From Alphaproteobacteria bacterium (GTDB lineage Bacteria > Pseudomonadota > Alphaproteobacteria > MPNO01 > UBA830), in NCBI GenBank assembly GCA_022822405.1, contig JAJEBT010000097.1, positions 37,850 through 101,849 on the forward strand: 64,000 nucleotides of DNA, written 5' to 3'. The notes under the pieces are model-generated. The model saw nothing but the letters and a program-made list of their open reading frames with translations. It was not told the DNA's origin and did not search any database. Position numbers and translations under genes: made by a program. This document shows, one piece after another, positions 44,599 to 53,435 of the stretch (position 1 is its first letter; every line of letters starts with the position of its first letter).

Positions 44599-46188
44599 TC
44601 AGGCGGTCCCCGGCGCGCCAGCGTCCGCCAGCCACCGTTCCCGCAGACGGTCGCGAAGTATCTTGCCGCGATCCGACCTTGGCAGTTCGTCGACGAAGTA
44701 GAGCTGCTTCGGGCATTTGGCTTCGGGCAGGCTCTGCCTGCACCACGCTCTGGCGTCGGACGCGGAAAAGGTCTCGCCTGGCCTGACCGCGATATAGGCG
44801 ACTACTTCTTCGCCATAGATGTCGTGCGGCACCCCGACCGCGGCTGCTTCGAGCACCTTCGGATGCCTGAGCAGCACGTTGTCGATCTCGACCGGCGCGA
44901 TGTTCACGCCGCCGCGAATGATCAGATCCTTGAGTCGGCCGACAACGGTGACGAAGCCGTCGTTGTCCATGATGCCGACATCGCCGGTGGATATGCGCCC
45001 GCCGTTGCGTGGTTCGTATTGGCCCTCGGGCGATATCGTGGCGCTGCAGGCCTGCGGGCCACCAACCGTGATTTCTCCCTCCACCCCAGCCGAACAGCGG
45101 TTGCCGGAGGCATCTACGATCTCCAGTTCCTGATGCTTGGCCGGCGGTCCGACCGTTCCCATCCGTTTTCGGTAATGGCGGTTGCCGCAGATCCATCCGG
45201 CTTCCGACATCCCATAGAGCTGCAGCAAGGTGATGTCGTACATCTGCTCGAAATTCTCCCACTGGTCGGGAGAGAGTGGAGCAGTCGAGCAGGTCATCAG
45301 CCTGAGCGAGGGGACGTCCCGCTCTTCTTCGGGCGGCGGTTCGTTCAGCAGCATGTTGACGACAGTGGGAACGCCAACGGAATAGGTGATCTGGTGATCG
45401 CGGATCCAGCCAAAGAACCGCGAGCGCGAGAACCGCTTGGCGATGTGCATGGTGAGGCCGAGCTGCAGCCAGGGCATGAAGCTGAGTATCTGCGCCGAGT
45501 TCCAGCCGAAGGAGCGGTATTCCAGGGTCCGGTCGTCTTCGGTCAACCCGACCATATCGATCGAGGACAGTCCGCTCAGCCAGTAGGACATGTGATTGTA
45601 GACGACGCTCTTGGGTTTGGCGGACGTTCCCGACGTGCAGAAGATGCAGGCAAGATCCTCGGGGCCGTTCTCGCCCGGTATATCCCGCCCGGTGCCGTCG
45701 GGACAGGACGTAATCCTTGAGAAAAACGCGTCCGTCGAATTGCCGTGTTCGGTCCAATCTCCGAAGCGAACCACGTCGGTCCCGCTGTTTCCGACCATGC
45801 GCGAACTGTTGAGATCCTGATGGCACATAATCAGCTTGGGCTCGATCTGCTCGAGCAGTTCGGCGAGATGACTCTCGTTCAGTTCGACGTTGAGCGGACA
45901 GACCGCTGCGCCAAGCCGCCAGATTCCCATCCAGATGATGAGTTTCTCGATGACTTCATCCGACAGGAGAGCAACCTTGTCGCCAGGTTTGATGCCGCGA
46001 TCGGTAAGGTGCTGCGCGATCCTGTCTGCCTCGGCGGCAAGCCGGCCCCACGAGATCTGCCGGCAATCTTGGTCGAGGTCGACTATCGCGGTCTTGGCGG
46101 CGTCGCGTTCCTGCCACTTGCGGAGCAACGTCCGCGTCGATTCGAAGGGCAGGCTCAGCTCGGGCTGGTTCGACATGTCAATCGTCAT
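44599..46188 (-). CDS. AMP-dependent acyl-CoA synthetase/ligase, 529 residues
   Basis: Adenylation motifs: ACIFCTSGTSAKPKSVVYNH (P-loop), LLQLYGMSEAGW (A5), RISTGDVGIMDNDGFVTVVGR (A7, cited here to mark the hinge), KDLIIRGGVNIAPVEID (A8) and PRSDRGKILRDRL (A10 with the catalytic lysine). The ATG at 46188 follows GGAAAG; an ATG four codons later is possible and a longer frame upstream is unlikely. It activates an unknown carboxylic acid. Sequence is clearly distinct from the synthetase at 16597. It is on the minus strand, 104 bp downstream of the TauE exporter, and may share its transcript. Confidence 0.88.
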   Translation of the reverse strand: MTIDMSNQPELSLPFESTRTLLRKWQERDAAKTAIVDLDQDCRQISWGRLAAEADRIAQHLTDRGIKPGDKVALLSDEVIEKLIIWMGIWRLGAAVCPLNVELNESHLAELLEQIEPKLIMCHQDLNSSRMVGNSGTDVVRFGDWTEHGNSTDAFFSRITSCPDGTGRDIPGENGPEDLACIFCTSGTSAKPKSVVYNHMSYWLSGLSSIDMVGLTEDDRTLEYRSFGWNSAQILSFMPWLQLGLTMHIAKRFSRSRFFGWIRDHQITYSVGVPTVVNMLLNEPPPEEERDVPSLRLMTCSTAPLSPDQWENFEQMYDITLLQLYGMSEAGWICGNRHYRKRMGTVGPPAKHQELEIVDASGNRCSAGVEGEITVGGPQACSATISPEGQYEPRNGGRISTGDVGIMDNDGFVTVVGRLKDLIIRGGVNIAPVEIDNVLLRHPKVLEAAAVGVPHDIYGEEVVAYIAVRPGETFSASDARAWCRQSLPEAKCPKQLYFVDELPRSDRGKILRDRLRERWLADAGAPGTA

Positions 46189-46292
46189 GGGACTTTCCGA
46201 TGTTTTGTCAGTGTTCTTGATGGTGCTCGGAGGCGTCGCGCAATACATAGCGATCCGGTCCGCAAGACGTCAATAATCCGTGGCCGCGGAAG

Positions 46293-47063
46293 TCAGAGGG
46301 ACAGTCCCGCATCTCCGGCGGCGCTCCACAACAGCCGCAGGGCTAGCAGGGTTAGGGTGATCTGGAATACCCGCCGAAAGACTCGCTCCGGCATCCGGTT
46401 CAGGAGTTTTACGCCGATCCAGTTGCCGACAAAGCTCATCGCTATCATCGCTGCGAGCAGCGGAAGATAGTCGAAAAATGCGAATCCGAGAATGCCGAAG
46501 ACCACTACCTTGAGCAGGTGGACGAACATCATGATCGCAGCATGAGTGGCGACGAAGATGCGGCGGTCGTCGCTCACGCCGCGCACCCAGGGGGCGAGAA
46601 GCGTGCCCGTCGCTCCCACGAACATGGAAATCAGGCCGCCGGCGAGGCCGAGAACGACAAAGCGCCGGCGGGATGGCGCTCCGGCGGTAATGCGTGGCGC
46701 CCAGGTGACATAGAGAAGAAATGCGCCAAGCACCGCCTGCAGAACCGCGGGCGGAAGGGATACGACTATGCTTCCGCCAGCCGACCCACCGACCAGGGCA
46801 CCAGCTGCGAAGGGCAGAATGGTGCGGTAAATCACGAGGCGGCGCATGATCAGGATGCGAGTGAAGTTGGTACCTGCCTGAACAGCGCCGTGCAGGGGGA
46901 TCAGCGCCGCAGCCGGAAGCACCATCGCCATCGTGCCGATCATCAGTATGCCGCCGCCAAGCCCCGCAACCACACCAAATGCCGCGGTGAAGGCGGCGAG
47001 CAGGGTGAATCCGATGAACACCCAGCCGTCGATTTCCGGAGTAATGGACAGAAATTCGATCAT
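46293..47063 (-). CDS. TauE/SafE-family sulfite/sulfonate or anion exporter
   Basis: The product is 256 residues with about eight transmembrane segments. GLGGGILMIGTMAMVLP and the second-half repeat GLISMFVGATGTLLAPW are the two internal glycine-rich repeats of the TauE/SafE family. Members move sulfite, sulfonates or sulfoacetate across the inner membrane, but many are uncharacterised. It diverges from the arylsulfotransferase-like gene at 47421, so a sulfur-related theme is possible. Confidence 0.88.
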   Translation of the reverse strand: MIEFLSITPEIDGWVFIGFTLLAAFTAAFGVVAGLGGGILMIGTMAMVLPAAALIPLHGAVQAGTNFTRILIMRRLVIYRTILPFAAGALVGGSAGGSIVVSLPPAVLQAVLGAFLLYVTWAPRITAGAPSRRRFVVLGLAGGLISMFVGATGTLLAPWVRGVSDDRRIFVATHAAIMMFVHLLKVVVFGILGFAFFDYLPLLAAMIAMSFVGNWIGVKLLNRMPERVFRRVFQITLTLLALRLLWSAAGDAGLSL

Positions 47064-47420
47064 TCAGGGACCGGGGCATGGCGGTTGCATCGCTGCGCGG
47101 GGTTTGTGCGGAGGCTGCCGAAGGTTGTGAGCGACGTGCACGCGCGGCGGGTTGCGGACGGGATCGTGGGTGCGAAACGCCAGTCTAGTCGAAGAGGCTC
47201 TCGGCTGGAAGCCTCCGGAAGGCGCGGGAAGCAGCGGACAGGACTTCCGGCTGCATCTCCCTGCGCCGGATCGGAGGATCTGGTGTCAGGTGGACCCCTC
47301 TGGCGGGACCGGATTTGACGGCATTTGCGACTTGTCTATTGTCGTTGCGCCATAGCGCGGAAACAACCGTGGAGGGGCAGGCCGCGCGCCGGGGGTGCAT
47401 TGGCCGGAGGGAGTTTCACA
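47064..47420. other. Divergent intergenic region, 357 bp
   Basis: No gene is supported. It contains a good promoter (47315-47342) for the arylsulfotransferase-like gene; the exporter promoter was not identified. Confidence 0.5.
47315..47342 (+). promoter_or_regulatory. Promoter of the arylsulfotransferase-CoA-transferase operon
   Basis: TTGACG (47315-47320), a 16-nt spacer and TATTGT (47337-47342) are close to consensus. The predicted leader is about 72 nt, ending at the GTG start preceded by GGAGGGAG. Confidence 0.5.
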
Positions 47421-49013
47421 GTGGAATTTACGAGAGTTCCGGCCGTCATTCCCAATCCGAACCGCCAGATGCCTCTGGCGGCAATCGTCGAGTTTGCCAC
47501 CGACATTCCATCGCACGCGGTCATTCGCCTTGTCGACGACAAGTACACCCGGCAGATTGAAAGCGATTCGGATTCCGGAGGGAGGTACAGAATTCCGGTC
47601 ACCGGTCTCCGTTTCGGCACGGTCTATGACATTGCCGTGACCGTAGAGGCGGTCGAAGGCACGGAGCGGCTCACGGCCGGTTCCCTGACCTTTGCCACCC
47701 CGGTACTGCCAAAGGAATTTCCGCCGGTGAAACTCCGCTCCTGCCTCCCCGAACGGCGCGAGCCGGGTGCGATGATGTTCAATGTCCGTTATAGCCCGTC
47801 TTCGGAACATCGTCCCGGCTTCGGGCTCATGATTGCCGTGGACAAGTTCGGCGAGATTGTCTGGAGCTACCAGCTCGACGAGGCCGCTGGTGATATCAGA
47901 CGGCTAGCCAACGGCAACATTCTCTTCATGACCGACGGTCGGCTACGCGAGATCGATCTTTTGGGCAACACGGTGGGAGACTGGCATGCGGCCGAGCGCT
48001 GGAAGGATCGCCGCCCGCCCGCAGGCTCGGTCGCGGTCGAGACGAACATGTTCCACCATGCGGCGATCGAGTTGCCGTCAGGAAACCTGGCCGCTTGCAG
48101 CATGGAGATTCGCGACATAGATGACTTTCCGGCTTCCGATGAGGATCCGGAAGCGGGTGTGGCACCTGCTCGGGTCGTCGGTGACGTGATCGTGGAATTC
48201 TCGCGCGATGGGGCGGTAGTCAACCGCTATTCGCTTCTCGATCTGCTGGATCCGCATCGCATCTGCTATGGCAGCCTCAGCAGGTATTGGGTAAGCCGCG
48301 GGTATCCTGACACCTATGACTGGAGCCACACGAACAGTCTGGCGTACGATCCCGCGGACGACAGTTTCGTGGCGTCGCTGCGGCATCAGGATTGTCTCGT
48401 CAAGATCGACCGATCCAGCGGCACGGTGAAATGGATACTAGGAAGCCATGCGAACTGGCGGGCGCCATGGAAGGACAACCTCCTCACGGCCGGGCCGGGT
48501 CTGGAGTGGCAGTATCATCAGCATGACTGTTCGGTGACCGGGGATGGGACCGTGATGTGCTTCGATAACGGCAACCACCGTGCCTGTCCATTCGACGAGA
48601 AGACGGCACCTCCCGAGAACTACAGCCGTGCCGTCGAGTTTGCCGTCGACGCGCCGGCGGGAACGGTTCGCCAGATGTGGGAGTGGGGCCAACGCGACCA
48701 CGATGTCTTCTCGACCTTCCAGAGCGGCGCCTGCCGCTTGCCCGCTTCCGGAAATACCTTCATCACCTATGGCGGAATCTGCTCCGTCGACGGCGTACCG
48801 GCGGAAAACCCCTTCACCTCGCACTGCATGGCGCGATGGATCGAGGTTACGCCCGGGACGCCCGGCGAAATGGTGTTCGAGATGATCGTTGAAGACGAGT
48901 CTGCCGAGGATCCAGTTGCCTGGTCATCGTTCCGGGCGGAACATTTCCCGGACCTGGGCGCAGGTGTAACGCTTTTCCAAAGCCCGGGGCGCGGCGAAGG
49001 TGCAGAATCATGA
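47421..49013 (+). CDS. Arylsulfotransferase (ASST)-like protein without signal peptide
   Basis: The product is 530 residues. The GTG at 47421 has GGAGGGAG 7 nt upstream. An N-terminal immunoglobulin-like region is followed by a six-bladed propeller: LANGNILFMTDGRLREIDLLG, FHHAAIELPSGNLAACS, DWSHTNSLAYDPADDSFVASLR (cited by the WSHTN core) and HQHDCSVTGDGTVMCFDNG, each carrying histidines at positions typical of ASST active sites. ASST moves a sulfate group between phenols and is normally periplasmic. Here the start MEFTRVPAVIPNPNRQMPL has no hydrophobic signal, so export is doubtful. The gene overlaps a CoA-transferase gene by 4 bp. Sulfotransferase activity is an inference. Confidence 0.8.
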   Translation: MEFTRVPAVIPNPNRQMPLAAIVEFATDIPSHAVIRLVDDKYTRQIESDSDSGGRYRIPVTGLRFGTVYDIAVTVEAVEGTERLTAGSLTFATPVLPKEFPPVKLRSCLPERREPGAMMFNVRYSPSSEHRPGFGLMIAVDKFGEIVWSYQLDEAAGDIRRLANGNILFMTDGRLREIDLLGNTVGDWHAAERWKDRRPPAGSVAVETNMFHHAAIELPSGNLAACSMEIRDIDDFPASDEDPEAGVAPARVVGDVIVEFSRDGAVVNRYSLLDLLDPHRICYGSLSRYWVSRGYPDTYDWSHTNSLAYDPADDSFVASLRHQDCLVKIDRSSGTVKWILGSHANWRAPWKDNLLTAGPGLEWQYHQHDCSVTGDGTVMCFDNGNHRACPFDEKTAPPENYSRAVEFAVDAPAGTVRQMWEWGQRDHDVFSTFQSGACRLPASGNTFITYGGICSVDGVPAENPFTSHCMARWIEVTPGTPGEMVFEMIVEDESAEDPVAWSSFRAEHFPDLGAGVTLFQSPGRGEGAES

Positions 49014-50233
49014 CAGGCGGGCTCGGGCCTCTCTCCGGCATTACGGTGCTCGACCTGACTCGCGTGCTCGCCGGGCCAACATGTACCCAGATGCTCGGAG
49101 ATCTCGGCGCGGAAGTGATCAAGGTCGAGCGCCCGGGCAGCGGGGATGATACGCGCAAGTTCGCTCCGCCCTTCGTACAGGATGGTGAGGGCCGGGACAC
49201 CGGTGAAAGCGCCTACTACATGGGCGCGAACCGGAACAAGAAGTCCATTGCGCTTGACATCGCGCGGCCGGAGGGCGCCGAAATCGTTCGCCGCTTGGCG
49301 GCCGGGGCCCAGTGCGTGGTGGAGAACTTCAAGACCGGCAATCTCGCCAGGTACGGTCTCGGTTACGAGGACCTGAAGGAGGAGAATCCCGGCCTTGTCT
49401 ACTGTTCGGTGACCGGGTTCGGCCAGACGGGACCTTACGCGCCGCGTCCGGGCTACGATTTCCTGCTGCAGGGAATGGGCGGGTTGATGTCGATTACCGG
49501 TGAAGTCGACGGCGAACCCCAGAAGGTGGGCGTCCCCATTGCCGATCTGATGGCCGGGATGTATGCGGCGGTGGCGATCTGCGCGGCATTGCGTCATGCC
49601 GCTGTGTCCGGTGAAGGCCAGTATATCGACATTGGCATGATGGATACGACCGTTGCCATGCTGGCCAACGCGGGAATGAACTACCTGCATGGCGGCTCGT
49701 TGGGCCGGCTGGGCAATGCCCACCCCAACATCGTTCCCTATCAGCCGTTCCGGACGGCTGACGGATACATCATCGTCGCGATCGGAAATGACGGGCAGTT
49801 CCAGAGGTTCTGCGATCTTGCAGGCCGCGCCGACCTTGCCCGGGATCCGGACTACGCGACCAACGATTCACGGGTCCGGAACCGCCAGTCTCTCCTGCCG
49901 GTGCTGCGCGAGATCTTTGCCGGCCGGCCTTCCGCAGAGTGGCTGAGCGGCCTTGAGGAACGAAACATCGGCTGCGGTCCGATCAACGACCTCGAAGATG
50001 TCTTCGACGACCCTCACGTCCGGGCGCGAGAAATGGTGGTCAGCATGGATCATCCTCTCGGCGGCAGTGGCGGTGTGGCATTGATAGGAAGCCCGATGCG
50101 GCTTTCCGGCACCCCGGTCGAATACCGGTATGCCCCGCCAATGCTCGGCGAGCATACGGAGGCGGTGCTCCGCGAGCAGCTTGGGCTCCGCGACGATGAC
50201 CTCGAAGCCCTGCGTCGGCAGGATGTGATCTGA
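49010..50233 (+). CDS. CaiB/BaiF family (class III) CoA-transferase
   Basis: The product is 407 residues. GITVLDLTRVLAGPTCTQMLGDLGAEVIKVE at the N-terminus and the catalytic aspartate D179 in GVPIADLMAGMYAA define the family. It transfers CoA from one acyl-CoA to a free acid through an aspartyl-CoA anhydride. The ATG overlaps the arylsulfotransferase-like stop (ATGA), so the two are translationally coupled and probably act on the same compound. Acceptor and donor are unknown. Confidence 0.92.
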   Translation: MTGGLGPLSGITVLDLTRVLAGPTCTQMLGDLGAEVIKVERPGSGDDTRKFAPPFVQDGEGRDTGESAYYMGANRNKKSIALDIARPEGAEIVRRLAAGAQCVVENFKTGNLARYGLGYEDLKEENPGLVYCSVTGFGQTGPYAPRPGYDFLLQGMGGLMSITGEVDGEPQKVGVPIADLMAGMYAAVAICAALRHAAVSGEGQYIDIGMMDTTVAMLANAGMNYLHGGSLGRLGNAHPNIVPYQPFRTADGYIIVAIGNDGQFQRFCDLAGRADLARDPDYATNDSRVRNRQSLLPVLREIFAGRPSAEWLSGLEERNIGCGPINDLEDVFDDPHVRAREMVVSMDHPLGGSGGVALIGSPMRLSGTPVEYRYAPPMLGEHTEAVLREQLGLRDDDLEALRRQDVI

Positions 50234-50273
50234 ACGCCCCGGCAACTGCCGCCGTCGCCGAAGCAAGCCGCGC

Positions 50274-50933
50274 ATGACGACACGAAAACGCACGGGAACG
50301 CCCGCCATCGGGGGCAACCCGCCACCCTCGGAGCCCGCCGTCCCGGTCAGCCGCGAGGTTCGGTTGCAATCCCTTGCCGAAACCCTGGCGCATGCTCCCC
50401 TGCCCGACAGCATCAGTGTCTTTGCCTACGGCTCCTTGATATGGAACCCGTGTTTCGAGGTTGCGGACAGTCGCAGCGCGACGCTCGAGGGCTATTGTCG
50501 GCAGTTTTCGATCTGGTCGGTGCATGCTCGCGGCACGCCGGACAAGCCTGGCCTCGGATTCGCGCTCGAGAGATGCGAAGGCGCACGGTGTGAGGGGATG
50601 CTGTTTACCCTGCCTCCCGGTGCAGCCGTGCCGGAACTCGAGCCGCTATGGGAACGTGAGATGTGGACGTCCACCTACCGTCCAGCGTGGGTGGAGGTCA
50701 AGGCTGGGGAGGACCTCGTTCCGGCGCTGACCTTCGTGGCCGCTCCCGAGCATCCGCAATATGCCGGCAACCTCCCGGTGGCCGACGTGGCGGCGTACAT
50801 CGCGTCCGCATCCGGAAAGTTCGGAAGTTGCCGGGACTACCTCGCCCTGACTGTTGACGCCCTGCAGGGCGCCGGCTTCTCTGATCCCGATCTGGAAGCG
50901 CTTCTCGATGCCGTCGACCGGCTTCGCTGTTGA
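50274..50933 (+). CDS. ChaC-like gamma-glutamylcyclotransferase
   Basis: The product is 219 residues. VFAYGSLIWNPCFEVADS is the substrate-binding YGSL loop, and EREMWTSTYRPAWV carries the catalytic glutamate position (EREM). ChaC enzymes split the gamma-glutamyl group of glutathione to 5-oxoproline and Cys-Gly. About 45 N-terminal residues before the domain are proline-rich and probably disordered. The gene begins 40 bp after the CoA-transferase and may be read with it. With three GST genes in the window, the organism clearly uses glutathione. Confidence 0.9.
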   Translation: MTTRKRTGTPAIGGNPPPSEPAVPVSREVRLQSLAETLAHAPLPDSISVFAYGSLIWNPCFEVADSRSATLEGYCRQFSIWSVHARGTPDKPGLGFALERCEGARCEGMLFTLPPGAAVPELEPLWEREMWTSTYRPAWVEVKAGEDLVPALTFVAAPEHPQYAGNLPVADVAAYIASASGKFGSCRDYLALTVDALQGAGFSDPDLEALLDAVDRLRC

Positions 50934-50974
50934 CTGGCAGATTCGCCCCCGGTCGCCGCCGGACCCGGTTTTGT

Positions 50975-51002
50975 TTGTCATCCGTAGCCTCTGCGCTAGA
51001 CT
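50975..51002 (+). promoter_or_regulatory. Promoter of the SDR-methyltransferase-aldolase genes
   Basis: TTGTCA (50975-50980), a 16-nt spacer and TAGACT (50997-51002) form a plausible promoter with a leader of about 48 nt. Confidence 0.45.
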
Positions 51003-51056
51003 GCGATCGGCGGCCGTGTCGACGGCTGTTACGGTCCACGACAAGGGAGAACGGCC

Positions 51057-51872
51057 ATGACCGAGATCGGTCACATTGACTACACGACCATCGACGTCGA
51101 CAGGAACGTCAGTTACGAGAGCCTCAGGGATCGTGTGGTCATCATCACCGGCGGTGGGCAAGCGATAGGCAGGGGCTATGCGCACTATTTTGCTGCCCAG
51201 GGCGCCATTCCGGTGGTTGCCGATATCAATGCCGACAACGCTCGCAAGGTCGTTGGCGAAATCGAGGATAACGGTGGCCGCGGGCTCGCTCTCGAAGTCG
51301 ATGTTGCGGTCGAGGGTTCGGCCAACGAGATGGCCGCCGCCACTATGGATGCCTTCGGGCGGATCGACGTGCTGATCAACAACGCCGCTGTGTTTTCCCG
51401 GATCACGATGGCGCCGTTCTGGGAACTGCCGGGCGACGAATGGTTGCGTGCCGTCGACGTCAATGTGAACGGCGCCTTCTGGTGCTCGCGTGCTGTCGTC
51501 CGCCACATGATAGAGGCCCGGTGGGGGCGCATCATCAACGTTTCCTCCGGCACGACGGCGCTCGGCCGCCCGAACTATCTTCATTACATCACCACCAAGT
51601 CGGCGATGATCGGCATGACGCGGTCGATGGCGCGCGAGGTCGGCCCTTACGGGATCACCGTGAACACGTTTTGGCCGGGTGTCATGCAGACTGAAATTGA
51701 GCGGCCCTCCGTTCCGCGTGAGATGTTCGCAAAGTTTACGGATTCCCAGTGCCTGCCGAGACAGGGAACGATCCATGACCTGGCCAAGGCGATGCTGTTC
51801 CTGTGTTCCGACGAGGCAGCCTACATGACCGGGCAGGGGATGATCGTGGATGGCGGAAACAACTTCCTGTGA
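51057..51872 (+). CDS. Short-chain dehydrogenase/reductase (SDR)
   Basis: The product is 271 residues. The NAD(P) motif is TGGGQAIGRGYA (about residues 30-41), then NNAA, the active-site serine in NVSSGTTALG and Y-x3-K in YLHYITTK. Typical classical SDR of the FabG branch, oxidising an alcohol or reducing a ketone. The ATG follows AAGGGAGA. Its 3' end overlaps the methyltransferase gene by 23 bp. Confidence 0.92.
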   Translation: MTEIGHIDYTTIDVDRNVSYESLRDRVVIITGGGQAIGRGYAHYFAAQGAIPVVADINADNARKVVGEIEDNGGRGLALEVDVAVEGSANEMAAATMDAFGRIDVLINNAAVFSRITMAPFWELPGDEWLRAVDVNVNGAFWCSRAVVRHMIEARWGRIINVSSGTTALGRPNYLHYITTKSAMIGMTRSMAREVGPYGITVNTFWPGVMQTEIERPSVPREMFAKFTDSQCLPRQGTIHDLAKAMLFLCSDEAAYMTGQGMIVDGGNNFL

Positions 51873-52476
51873 TCGCCTGTCGGGGCCGGACTGGGCGCTA
51901 TACTACCGGAAGACAGGACACCGCCCGCCGCGTCCGACCCTGGTCCGGGCTCTCGACAGTTTCGATTTGGAAGGCCGGCCGCGGGACGCCCTGGCTGTCG
52001 ATCTCGGTTGCGGGTCGGGACGCGATACCATCGAGATCCTGCGAAGGGGCTGGCCGGTGCTTGCCGTCGATGCCGCCGAAGAGGCCATTGCGGCGCTTCT
52101 GGCCCGCGATGACCTGCCGCCTGAGGCTGGCATCCGCACGCTCGTCCGCCGTCACGAGGAGTTGGAGATGCCGCGATGCGATCTCGCCAATGCCGGCTTT
52201 TCGCTTCCGCTTTGCCCCAGGCCGGCCTTTCCGGCTGTGTGGTGCAAGATCGTCACAGCGCTGCGCTCCGGCGGCCGCTTTTCCGGCCAGTTCTTCGGCG
52301 AGCGGGACAGTTGGTCGGGCAATCCGTCCATGACCCATCTTTCCCGTTCCGAGGCAGAGCGATTCCTGTCGGATCTTGAAATCGAGCAATTCGAGGAAGA
52401 GGAGGATGACAGCGTGACGCCGCGCGGCGAATTCAAGCACTGGCACATCTTTCATATCGTCGGGCGCAAGCCGTGA
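51850..52476 (+). CDS. Class I SAM-dependent methyltransferase (TehB-like)
   Basis: The product is 208 residues. Motif I VDLGCGSGRDT (about residues 50-60) and motif II VLAVDAAEEA are clear; later stretches RSGGRFSGQFFGERDSWSG and HWHIFHIVGRKP fit the TehB/UbiE-type fold, which includes chalcogenite and small-molecule methyltransferases. The ATG at 51850 lies inside the SDR gene with GGGGA upstream, and its TGA overlaps the following GTG. Substrate unknown. Confidence 0.87.
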   Translation: MAETTSCDRLSGPDWALYYRKTGHRPPRPTLVRALDSFDLEGRPRDALAVDLGCGSGRDTIEILRRGWPVLAVDAAEEAIAALLARDDLPPEAGIRTLVRRHEELEMPRCDLANAGFSLPLCPRPAFPAVWCKIVTALRSGGRFSGQFFGERDSWSGNPSMTHLSRSEAERFLSDLEIEQFEEEEDDSVTPRGEFKHWHIFHIVGRKP

Positions 52477-53225
52477 CACCGGACACGGACAGGCGGTCGT
52501 CACTGCGTGCAGAAGTCGCGGCCTGCACGCGCATCCTCAACATGGAGGGATTGATCGACTATTCCGGACATGTCAGCGCGCGACTGCCCGACGGATCCGG
52601 CATCGTCATACAGTGCTACGACGATCCCCGTTCCGGCGTCACGCCCGATGGTCTGCTGATTTGCGACATGGACGGGCACCTTGTCGAAGGCTCTGCGGGA
52701 AAGGCGCCACCGCGTGAGGTGTTCATTCATACCGAGGTCCTCGCCACACGCCCGGAAGTCCACGCGGTCGGACATTTTCATCCTGAGATCGCGACCATCT
52801 TCAGCATCGTCAAGGATACAGGGCTGGCCGCCGTGAAAAATCATGCAGCGCGCTGGGCAGACGGAATACCGGTTCACCCTGATCCCGGCCACATTAACAC
52901 TCCCGCGGCCGGCCGCGCGTTGGCGGCGACGCTTGGATCCTGCAATGCCGCCCTCATCCGCGCCCACGGGGTCGTGCTGCTCGCCGAGAGCGTGCCGGCG
53001 TTGCTCGTTGATTCGGTGCATTTCGAGGAGAACGCCCAGGCGTTCTGGCGTGCAGCGGCCATCGGCGCCGTCGATCCGCTTTCCGATGCGGAACTCGCGG
53101 CCTTCACGCGGCGTTTCGACCGCGCCAAGCACGTTGCCAAGCTCTGGAAATACTACGTTGACCGGGCGATAGAACGCGAAGTTGTTCCGCCCGAGTGGTT
53201 GGGCTATACGCAACCGGGCTTGTAG
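52473..53225 (+). CDS. Class II aldolase/adducin-domain protein
   Basis: The product is 250 residues. Zinc ligands are visible in GHFHPEIA (HxH) and RAHGVVLL (H), and SGHVSARLPDG is the phosphate-loop region. Members include L-fuculose- and L-ribulose-phosphate aldolases/epimerases and decarboxylases of catabolic pathways. GTG start at 52473 overlaps the methyltransferase TGA (GTGA). It ends 7 bp before the 3' end of the convergent tRNA-Gly gene. With the SDR it may handle a hydroxy- or keto-acid, but nothing narrows it further. Confidence 0.88.
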   Translation: MTPDTDRRSSLRAEVAACTRILNMEGLIDYSGHVSARLPDGSGIVIQCYDDPRSGVTPDGLLICDMDGHLVEGSAGKAPPREVFIHTEVLATRPEVHAVGHFHPEIATIFSIVKDTGLAAVKNHAARWADGIPVHPDPGHINTPAAGRALAATLGSCNAALIRAHGVVLLAESVPALLVDSVHFEENAQAFWRAAAIGAVDPLSDAELAAFTRRFDRAKHVAKLWKYYVDRAIEREVVPPEWLGYTQPGL

Positions 53226-53231
53226 CGGGAC

Positions 53232-53305
53232 TGGAGCGGGTGAAGGGAATCGAACCCTCGTCGTAAGCTTGGGAAGCTTCTGCTCTGCCATTGAGCTACA
53301 CCCGC
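53232..53305 (-). tRNA. tRNA-Gly (anticodon CCC)
   Basis: On the minus strand a 7-bp acceptor stem (GCGGGTG/CACCCGC), D arm GCTC/GAGC, anticodon loop TTCCCAA (anticodon CCC), and T arm GAGGG-TTCGATT-CCCTT fold into a cloverleaf of 74 nt, with the 3' CCA encoded. The anticodon stem has one terminal G/A mismatch. It reads GGG glycine codons. No integrase or repeated 3' end lies beside it. Confidence 0.93.
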
Positions 53306-53435
53306 GCTTCGGCAACGCATCCTATGCGCCGGTGCCGGGGAGTCAAGCAAGCCACGAAGGTGGGATTGCTGGCGCTGACAAGCCGGCGGACAGGGCCTCG
53401 GGGCGCGTCTGCATTGTGGAACAAGGGAGGAAGAG

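Noticed and set aside
44210-45826. 538-codon leftward frame across the LOG and acyl-CoA synthetase genes
   Set aside because: It is a different frame of the same strand as two clear genes and its translation is low-complexity; its last part only mimics LOG in another frame.
53232-53305. tRNA-Gly as an integration site
   Set aside because: No integrase, no repeated tRNA 3' end and no compositional shift on either side.
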